A DNA stretch of 64,000 nt. Origin: Paraburkholderia unamae. Lineage in GTDB: Bacteria > Pseudomonadota > Gammaproteobacteria > Burkholderiales > Burkholderiaceae. The translations under genes and the position numbers were made by a program. A model generated the notes under the pieces. That model did not search any database. It had not been told where the DNA came from and worked only from the letters and a program-made list of their open reading frames with translations. This document shows positions 56,966-64,000 of the stretch, piece after piece. The first letter of the stretch is position 1. Every line of letters starts with the position of its first letter. The stretch spans positions 248,001-312,000 of the forward strand of contig NZ_QLSU01000005.1 of NCBI RefSeq assembly GCF_003268775.1. Direction: 5' to 3'.

Positions 56966-59382
56966 ACTACGAGGCCGAACCGCTCGTCATGCGCCCGGAG
57001 CACGGCAGTGCGCCAGGCACCGAACCTGCCCGCGAATGCGCGCTCGGCGCGCCGCTGCCGCATGAATCGGCCGAAGCGCACGTGAGCGGCGAGGCGCGCT
57101 ACACCGACGACATCCCCGAACTGCACGGCACGGTGCACGCGGCGCTCGGCCTCGCGCGCCATGCGCACGCGCGCATCGTCGCGCTCGATCTCGAACGCGT
57201 GCGCTCGTCGCCGGGCGTGCTGGCCGTGCTGAGCGCCGCCGACATTCCCGGCGCCAACGACTGCGGCCCGGTGATCCACGACGATCCGGTGCTCGCGACC
57301 GACGTCGTGCAATACCTGGGGCAGCCCGTGTTCGCGGTGGTCGCGACGACCCACGAACTCGCGCGCCGCGCCGCTGCGCTCGCCGCCAGCGAAGACGTGG
57401 TGCGCTACGAGCCGCTGGAACCGGTGCTCACCATCGACGAAGCACGCAAGCGCCAGCATTACGTGCTGCCGCCGCTACGCCTCGTGCGCGGCGCGCCGAA
57501 CGAGCGCATCGCCTCTGCGCCGCATCGTCTGGCGGGCACGTTCACCGTGGGCGGCCAGGAGCAGTTCTATCTCGAAGGCCAGGTCGCTTACGCGCTGCCG
57601 CAGGAACAAACGGGCATGCTCGTCTACAGTTCGACGCAGCACCCGAGCGAAATGCAGCAGGTCATCGCGCATCTGCTCGGCTGGCCCGCGCATCGCGTGA
57701 TCTGCGAATGCCGACGCATGGGCGGCGGTTTCGGCGGCAAGGAATCGCAGTCGGCGCTGTTCGCATGCGTCGCGGCGCTCGCCGCGCACACGCTGCAACG
57801 ACCCGTGAAGCTGCGCGCCGACCGCGACGACGACTTCATGATCACCGGCAAGCGCCACGACGCGCGCTATGCGTACGAAGCGGGCTACGACGACGACGGC
57901 CGCCTCGTGGGCGCGCGCGTCGAGATCGCGCTGCGCGCGGGCTATTCCGCCGACCTCTCGGGCGCGGTCGCGACGCGCGCGGTCTGCCACTTCGACAACG
58001 CCTACTTTCTTTCCGACGTCGAAATCGTCGCGCTTTGCTGCAAGACGAATACGCAGTCGAACACGGCGTTTCGCGGCTTTGGCGGCCCGCAGGGCGCGCT
58101 CGTGATGGAGGTGATGCTCGACGAGATCGCGAAGGCGCTAGGCCGCGATCCGCTCGACGTACGGCGCGCGAACTACTACGGCATCGGCGAGCGCGACATC
58201 ACGCCCTACGGCCAGCGCGTGGAGGACAACGTGCTCGCGCCGCTCACCGACGCGTTGCTCGCGTCGAGCCGCTATCGCGAGCGCCGCGCGGCCCTGGCCG
58301 CGTACAACCGTGCGAGCCCGGTGCTCAAGCGCGGCATCGCGCTCACGCCGGTCAAGTTCGGCATCTCGTTCAACGTGCCGCATCTGAACCAGGCGGGCGC
58401 GCTCGTGCACGTCTACCGCGACGGCTCCGTGCTCGTGAATCACGGCGGCACCGAAATGGGCCAGGGGCTCAACACCAAGGTCGCGCAGGTCGTGGCGGGC
58501 ACGCTCGGTTTGCCGATCGCACGCGTGCGCGTGAGCGCCGCCGATACGTCGAAAGTGGCCAACACGTCGGCGACGGCGGCCTCCACCGGCAGCGACCTGA
58601 ACGGCAAGGCCGCGGAGGACGCCGCGCTTGCGATCCGCGCGCGCCTCGCGGCGTTCGCCGCCGCGCAGTACGGCGGCGCGCCGGAGGACGTGAGGTTCGA
58701 AGACGGCCAGGTGCGCGCGAACGGCAGCGCGATTGCGTTTGGCGAATTCGTCGAACTCGCGTATCTCAAGCGCGTGCAACTGTGGTCCGACGGCTTTTAC
58801 GCCACGCCCAAGGTGCACTGGGACGCGCGCACGCTCACCGGCCACCCGTTCTACTACTTCGCCTATGGCGCGGCGGTGTCCGAGGTGGTCGTCGACACGC
58901 TCACGGGCGAATGGAAGCTCGTACGCGCCGACTTGCTGCACGATGCGGGCCAGTCGATCAATCCGGCCATCGATCTCGGCCAGGTGGAAGGCGGCTTTAT
59001 TCAGGGCATGGGCTGGCTCACGACCGAGGAGCTCTGGTGGAACGGCGACGGACGGCTCATGACGCACGCACCTTCCACGTACAAGATTCCGGCCGTGAGC
59101 GACACGCCGGAGGCATTTCACGTGCAGCTCTATCGCGACGGCGGCAACGACAATGTCGAACCGAGCGTGTTTCGCTCGAAAGCCGTGGGCGAACCGCCCC
59201 TGCTTTTGCCGTTCTCGGTATTTCTCGCGATTCGCGACGCCGTGGGCGCGGCGGTGCCCGAAGCGCGCGAGGCCGCGCCGCTGCGCGCGCCCGCAACGCC
59301 CGAAGCGATTCTGGACGCGCTCGATGCGTTGAAGGCGCTGCAAGCGAGCGAACCGCCGGAGCGCCCCGCACTCCAACCGTGA
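56962..59382 (+). CDS. xdhB: Xanthine dehydrogenase large subunit (molybdopterin)
   Basis: Catalytic subunit binding the Mo-pterin cofactor. 806 residues. GESAEAHVSGEARYTDDI-type start (PHESAEAHVSGEARYTDD), QEQFYLEGQVAYALP, RMGGGFGGKES, AFRGFGGPQGALVMEVMLDEIA and NHGGTEMGQGLNTKVAQV mark the cofactor and substrate regions in order. The catalytic glutamate is Glu744 in SKAVGEPPLLL. The reading frame is open 657 bases further upstream inside xdhA, but the ATGA overlap sets the start. Confidence 0.96.
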   Translation: MNYEAEPLVMRPEHGSAPGTEPARECALGAPLPHESAEAHVSGEARYTDDIPELHGTVHAALGLARHAHARIVALDLERVRSSPGVLAVLSAADIPGANDCGPVIHDDPVLATDVVQYLGQPVFAVVATTHELARRAAALAASEDVVRYEPLEPVLTIDEARKRQHYVLPPLRLVRGAPNERIASAPHRLAGTFTVGGQEQFYLEGQVAYALPQEQTGMLVYSSTQHPSEMQQVIAHLLGWPAHRVICECRRMGGGFGGKESQSALFACVAALAAHTLQRPVKLRADRDDDFMITGKRHDARYAYEAGYDDDGRLVGARVEIALRAGYSADLSGAVATRAVCHFDNAYFLSDVEIVALCCKTNTQSNTAFRGFGGPQGALVMEVMLDEIAKALGRDPLDVRRANYYGIGERDITPYGQRVEDNVLAPLTDALLASSRYRERRAALAAYNRASPVLKRGIALTPVKFGISFNVPHLNQAGALVHVYRDGSVLVNHGGTEMGQGLNTKVAQVVAGTLGLPIARVRVSAADTSKVANTSATAASTGSDLNGKAAEDAALAIRARLAAFAAAQYGGAPEDVRFEDGQVRANGSAIAFGEFVELAYLKRVQLWSDGFYATPKVHWDARTLTGHPFYYFAYGAAVSEVVVDTLTGEWKLVRADLLHDAGQSINPAIDLGQVEGGFIQGMGWLTTEELWWNGDGRLMTHAPSTYKIPAVSDTPEAFHVQLYRDGGNDNVEPSVFRSKAVGEPPLLLPFSVFLAIRDAVGAAVPEAREAAPLRAPATPEAILDALDALKALQASEPPERPALQP

Positions 59383-59462
59383 AGGAGCGCGATCACGCGC
59401 AGTGATTCAGATTAACCGGCGGCACCTGCCAGAACGTGCCGCCCTGTAGGGAGAACCGCCAG

Positions 59463-60548
59463 ATGCAAGCCTGGCTTTCCGATTTGCAGCAACTGCTCGC
59501 GCACGGCGACGCCGCGGTGCTGGTCACCGTCGCGCGCATCGAAGGGTCGGCGCCGCGCGAGGCCGGCACGAAGATGATCGTCACGCGCGAAGCGGCCCGC
59601 CACACGATAGGCGGCGGCCACCTCGAATGGAAGGCCATCGAGATCGCCCGCCAGGTGCTGCGCGACGGCATGCGCACGCCGCATGCGCGGCGTCTGGAGC
59701 GGCTCGCGCTCGGGCCGAGCCTCGGCCAGTGCTGCGGCGGCGCCGTGGTGCTCGCATTCGAGCGCCTCGACGTGGCCGACCTCGGCTGGATCGCCACGCT
59801 CGCGCGCCGGCTCGCGACGGGCGCATCGACCGTGCGTAGCGTATCATTCCGCTCCTCGCGCAACGGGAGCCCGGAAGGCCATGCCGCGGCGACCTCGGCG
59901 GCCGCCGCGACCGATGCGGTCATGCTCAGCGAGCCGGAACCGGCCGCGCAGGCGCCGGATTGCCTCCTGTGGGAAACCGGCGGCACGACGCTTCTCACCG
60001 AGACCATCGCGCCGAACGACTTCCCCGTGGTGCTGTTCGGCGCAGGGCACGTGGGCGCGGCGCTCGTGCGCGTGCTCGGCACGCTGCCCTGCCGCGTGCT
60101 GTGGGTCGACGAGCGCGACGCCGCGTTTCCGACGCCCGAGGCGTTCGCGCTGCTCAACGCGCCGAATGTCGCGATCGACGCCAACGACGCGCCCGACGAA
60201 GCCGTCGATACGGCCCCGCCCGGCACGAGCTTCATCGTGATGACGCACGATCATTCGCGCGATCTCGATCTCGCCGAGCGCATCCTGCGCCGCGGCGACT
60301 TCGTGTTCTTCGGCATGATCGGCTCGCACACGAAGCGCAAGCAGTTCGAGCACCGGCTCGCCGCGCGCGGCATCGACCCCATGCAGATCGCGCGCATGAA
60401 CTGCCCGCTCGGCGTGGACGGCATCGTCGACAAGTCGCCCGAAGTGATCGCCGTCTCGGCCGCCGCGCAACTGCTCCAGGCGATCGAGGCCGCGAAGCTG
60501 GCGAGCGCCTGCTCAACCGCATCCGAATCTGCAACCCATCGCGCGTGA
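59463..60548 (+). CDS. xdhC: Xanthine dehydrogenase accessory protein XdhC
   Basis: Chaperone that binds the molybdenum cofactor and helps its sulfuration and insertion into XdhB; in Rhodobacter it is not part of the final enzyme. 361 residues. The N-terminal XdhC/CoxI part reads VTVARIEGSAPREAGTKMIV with GGGHLEWKAIEIA and LGPSLGQCCGG. The C-terminal Rossmann part has LFGAGHVGAALVRVLG and FFGMIGSHTKRKQFEHRL. It starts 80 bases after xdhB. Part of the xdhABC operon. Confidence 0.94.
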   Translation: MQAWLSDLQQLLAHGDAAVLVTVARIEGSAPREAGTKMIVTREAARHTIGGGHLEWKAIEIARQVLRDGMRTPHARRLERLALGPSLGQCCGGAVVLAFERLDVADLGWIATLARRLATGASTVRSVSFRSSRNGSPEGHAAATSAAAATDAVMLSEPEPAAQAPDCLLWETGGTTLLTETIAPNDFPVVLFGAGHVGAALVRVLGTLPCRVLWVDERDAAFPTPEAFALLNAPNVAIDANDAPDEAVDTAPPGTSFIVMTHDHSRDLDLAERILRRGDFVFFGMIGSHTKRKQFEHRLAARGIDPMQIARMNCPLGVDGIVDKSPEVIAVSAAAQLLQAIEAAKLASACSTASESATHRA

Positions 60549-60564
60549 TGTCACACACTGATGA

Positions 60565-61659
<1,095 letters not shown>

Positions 61660-61661
61660 AG

Positions 61662-61680
61662 CGTCACGGACAGCGTGACG
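61662..61680. repeat. Inverted repeat after the deaminase gene
   Basis: Perfect 7-bp inverted repeat CGTCACG/CGTGACG with a five-base loop, three bases after the stop codon. Only TAAAG follows, so termination would be weak. Confidence 0.4.
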
Positions 61681-61747
61681 TAAAGCGCCGACCTAAACGC
61701 GGACTCGTCCGCACAGCAAGCCCCAGCCCGGGCTGTCACACGAATCC

Positions 61748-61771
61748 GGCCCGGCGCGCGAGCGCCGGGCC
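61748..61771. repeat. Strong hairpin in the spacer before guaD
   Basis: Perfect 10-bp GC-rich inverted repeat GGCCCGGCGC/GCGCCGGGCC closed by GCGA, 93 bases before guaD and without a T tract. It may set RNA ends or stability between the deaminase and guaD messages. The rest of the 205-base gap shows no gene. Confidence 0.45.
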
Positions 61772-61864
61772 GTGGGTCCTCGCGCGCTGCGTTTTCAGGA
61801 GCGGCGCGCGCCATGCGGGGCATGCACTGGACGACTACCTGAATTTATCGGAGACGAAGTTCCC

Positions 61865-63172
61865 ATGACTCAATCGGCTTACCGCGCAAAACTGTTGACG
61901 TTCACCGGCGACCCTGCGCAATCGTCCGACGCCGCTGTCTTTGACGAAGACGGCGTCGTGATCGTCGAAGACGGCCACGTGGTCGCCTCGGGCGCGTGGT
62001 CCGCGCTCAAGTCGCGTGTGAGCGATGGCGCGACGGTCCACGACCTGCGCGACAAGCTGATCGTGCCGGGCTTCATCGACACGCACATCCACTACCCGCA
62101 GACGGACATGATCGCCTCGCCCGCGCCAGGTCTGCTGCCGTGGCTGGACACCTACACGTTCCCGACCGAGCGCGGCTTCGAAAACGAAGCGGTGGCGCAG
62201 GATACGGCGCGCTTTTTCGTCGACGAACTGCTCGCCTGCGGCACGACCACGGCGCTCGTCTACTGCACCGTGCACAAGCAGTCGGCCGACGCGCTTTTCA
62301 CCGCGAGCGAGGCGAAGAACCTGCGCATGGTCGCGGGCAAGGTGCTGATGGACCGCCATTGCCCCGAGTTCCTGCGCGACACGCCGCAAACGGGCTACGA
62401 CGACAGCGCCGAGCTGATCGGCCGCTGGCACAACCGCGGGCGCCAGATGTACGCGCTCACGCCGCGCTTTGCGCCCACGTCGACCGAAGCGCAGCTCGAA
62501 GCGTGCGGCGCGCTCGCGAAAGCGCATGCGGACATCTTCATCCAGAGCCACGTGGCCGAAAACCCGGACGAGGTGAAGTGGGTCAAGGAGTTGTTTCCGG
62601 GCCATCGCAGCTATCTCGACGTCTACGATCACTACGGCCTGTTGCGCCGCCGCGCCGTGTACGGCCACTGCATCTGGCTCGACGACGAAGACCGCCGCCG
62701 CATGGCGGACACCGGCACGGTCGCCGCGCACTGCCCGACCTCGAACCTGTTCCTCGGCAGTGGCCTGTTCGACTTCGACAAGGCGGGCGCGTCGTCGATG
62801 CCCGTGACGCTCGCCACCGACGTGGGCGGCGGCACCTCGTTCTCGATGCTGCAAACGATGAACGAAGCGCACAAGGTGGCGCGCATGGGCGGCCATCACC
62901 TCACGGCCACGCGCATGTTCTGGCTCGCGACGGCGGGCGCGGCGCAGGCGCTCGATCTCGCCGGCAAGATCGGCACGCTCGCGCCCGGCAGCGAAGCGGA
63001 TTTCGTCGTGCTCGATGCGCAGGCCACGCCGTTGCTGGCGCGGCGCACCGCGCGCGCCGAATCGCTGGAGGAGTTGTTGTTCGCCCTCGCGCTGCTGGGC
63101 GACGACCGCACCGTGTTCGAGACCTACGCCGCGGGCAAACGCGTGCACAGCCGCGACGGCGCGCGCCGCTGA
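61865..63172 (+). CDS. guaD: Guanine deaminase
   Basis: Zinc amidohydrolase that turns guanine into xanthine. 435 residues. FIDTHIHYPQTDMIASPAPGL carries the first metal pair and is characteristic of guanine deaminases; YTFPTERGFEN, HCPTSNLFLGSGLFD and ATDVGGGTSFSMLQTMNEA complete the active site. The start MTQSAYRAKLLTF is inside a longer frame from 61772. Last gene of the xdhABC-deaminase-guaD purine cluster; xanthine from here and hypoxanthine from the adenine branch both feed XdhAB. Confidence 0.95.
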   Translation: MTQSAYRAKLLTFTGDPAQSSDAAVFDEDGVVIVEDGHVVASGAWSALKSRVSDGATVHDLRDKLIVPGFIDTHIHYPQTDMIASPAPGLLPWLDTYTFPTERGFENEAVAQDTARFFVDELLACGTTTALVYCTVHKQSADALFTASEAKNLRMVAGKVLMDRHCPEFLRDTPQTGYDDSAELIGRWHNRGRQMYALTPRFAPTSTEAQLEACGALAKAHADIFIQSHVAENPDEVKWVKELFPGHRSYLDVYDHYGLLRRRAVYGHCIWLDDEDRRRMADTGTVAAHCPTSNLFLGSGLFDFDKAGASSMPVTLATDVGGGTSFSMLQTMNEAHKVARMGGHHLTATRMFWLATAGAAQALDLAGKIGTLAPGSEADFVVLDAQATPLLARRTARAESLEELLFALALLGDDRTVFETYAAGKRVHSRDGARR

Positions 63173-63192
63173 CTGCACCGGCCCGCCCGGCC

Positions 63193-63219
63193 GGTCGCGC
63201 CTGTGTGGAAGGCGCGACC
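63193..63219. repeat. Hairpin between guaD and the DUF4136 gene
   Basis: Perfect 9-bp inverted repeat GGTCGCGCC/GGCGCGACC with a nine-base loop between converging genes. No T tract, so Rho-independent termination is doubtful. Confidence 0.45.
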
Positions 63220-63227
63220 AGGAGCGC

Positions 63228-63938
63228 CTACTTCGCCGGCGCGCTTCCTGTGGGCGCCGCGCTTGCCTGCCCCGCACCCGCCGGGGCCTGCGCGGGCGGC
63301 GCACCGGTCTCGTTCGCCGCGCCACCGCTCTTGCCGAGCGGAATCTTGACCTCGGTCACCGTGCCGTTGGCCAGCGGGAAATTCCCCAACGCGCTCTGCA
63401 CGAGGAAAGGCATCACGCGCACGAGCGACGGATCGTCGCCCGAGGTGCGCGCCGTCACGTTATAGACCTCCTTGCCGCTCGCCCTGTCGCTGATGCGAAT
63501 GCCGAGCGCATGCGAGTACACCGGGTAGGTCTGGTTCACGTACGCGGGCTGATACGGTCCCCACGCGCCCCACGGATTCCACGGCCCCCAGTACGGGCCC
63601 GGCCAGGGGTTGTAGAACACGGGCTGCGCAACCGTCACCGTGTCCGTGCGGCTGCCGTAGGCGAGCCCCACGAGATAGCGCGCCTGCGGCTCGGCCACGA
63701 GGCGAAACGCATGCATGGCGAGCCCGTTGGCGACGAACTGCTCGTAAGTGCTCTGCTCGATGCTCTGGCTCTGTTCGGGACTGCGTTTGAACGCAAAGGT
63801 GCGCGTGGCGTCGCTGCCGCCGTCCCATGCGGAGAAAGCGGTCACCTGGCTCGTCACGTAGGTCGTGCAGCCGGAAAGCGTGAGGGCGAGCGCCGCCAGC
63901 ATCAGGAGGGCGCGGCGGGTCCATCGATCGTGCATCAT
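63228..63938 (-). CDS. DUF4136 domain-containing lipoprotein
   Basis: A 236-residue protein with a lipoprotein signal peptide: helix RRALLMLAALALTLSGC with the lipidated Cys24 in the LSGC lipobox. The mature part matches DUF4136, with TFAFKRSPEQSQSIEQSTYE, a Trp/Pro/Gly-rich PGPYWGPWNPWGAWGP segment, and GIRISDRASGKEVYNVTA. The last ~25 residues are Ala/Pro/Gly low-complexity. Residue after Cys is Thr, so outer-membrane sorting is expected by the usual +2 rule. Function unknown. Two consecutive ATGs make the start uncertain by one codon. Confidence 0.85.
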   Translation of the reverse strand: MMHDRWTRRALLMLAALALTLSGCTTYVTSQVTAFSAWDGGSDATRTFAFKRSPEQSQSIEQSTYEQFVANGLAMHAFRLVAEPQARYLVGLAYGSRTDTVTVAQPVFYNPWPGPYWGPWNPWGAWGPYQPAYVNQTYPVYSHALGIRISDRASGKEVYNVTARTSGDDPSLVRVMPFLVQSALGNFPLANGTVTEVKIPLGKSGGAANETGAPPAQAPAGAGQASAAPTGSAPAK

Positions 63939-64000
63939 GGTCTTCTCGTAGCAGTGTTGCCTCGGTTGGAAAAGTGCAGTTGTGGGGCCGCTCTCTCCGA

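Overview
The window is high-GC, densely packed chromosomal DNA of a beta-proteobacterium, most likely Burkholderia sensu lato (Paraburkholderia or a close relative). The signs are the contiguous gyrA-DUF2059-serC-pheA-hisC-tyrA-aroA-cmk-rpsA-ihfB block, the linked ompA-ubiG-gph-ssrA block, a one-piece tmRNA with tag ANDDTFALAA, and Thr at GyrA position 83. It reads as core chromosome: I see no insertion sequence, phage, integron, tRNA cluster or CRISPR array, and about 54 protein genes plus tmRNA fill nearly all of it.

Layout. 1-4.8 kb: etfBA and the methionine ABC importer metNIQ. 4.8-10.6 kb: a monoacylglycerol-lipase-like hydrolase, an ECHDC3-like enoyl-CoA hydratase homologue, a histone-deacetylase-fold enzyme, lytic transglycosylase MltB, cysteine synthase CysM and a secreted ComEA-like protein. 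10.7-15.8 kb (minus strand): envelope genes hldD, hldE1, ugd, lapB and lapA. 16.1-28.6 kb (minus strand): ihfB, rpsA, cmk, aroA, tyrA, hisC, pheA, serC, a DUF2059 protein and gyrA, joining translation, DNA topology and aromatic amino acid, histidine and serine synthesis. 29.2-32.5 kb: ompA, ubiG, gph, ssrA and a small secreted protein.

32.6-39.1 kb: the soluble NAD-dependent molybdenum formate dehydrogenase operon fdsGBAD, with a divergent ModE/PBP-like regulator. 39.2-49.3 kb: a flavin monooxygenase, an ArsR-type metal sensor with a His-rich cation diffusion facilitator, a TPR/glycosyltransferase-like protein, an MHS-type MFS transporter, a GNAT acetyltransferase, an unrecognised membrane-anchored protein and a DUF2968 protein. 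49.5-55.1 kb: a PuuD-like amidotransferase, a CPA2 cation/proton antiporter, an amidase and dsbB. 55.4-63.2 kb: a purine catabolic cluster xdhABC, a deaminase that looks like an adenine rather than adenosine deaminase, and guanine deaminase; together they would turn adenine and guanine into urate. A DUF4136 lipoprotein closes the window.

No clearly new multi-gene system is visible. The best second looks are the ArsR operator and metal-site motif with its His-rich efflux partner, the His-rich insertion in FdsG, the adenine-deaminase reassignment, the catalytic-residue loss in the enoyl-CoA hydratase homologue, an orphan terminator-like element between gyrA and ompA, and the structured rpsA leader. 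Starts were chosen by family N-termini, Shine-Dalgarno spacing and overlap with neighbours. Family assignments come from reading motifs, without database searches.
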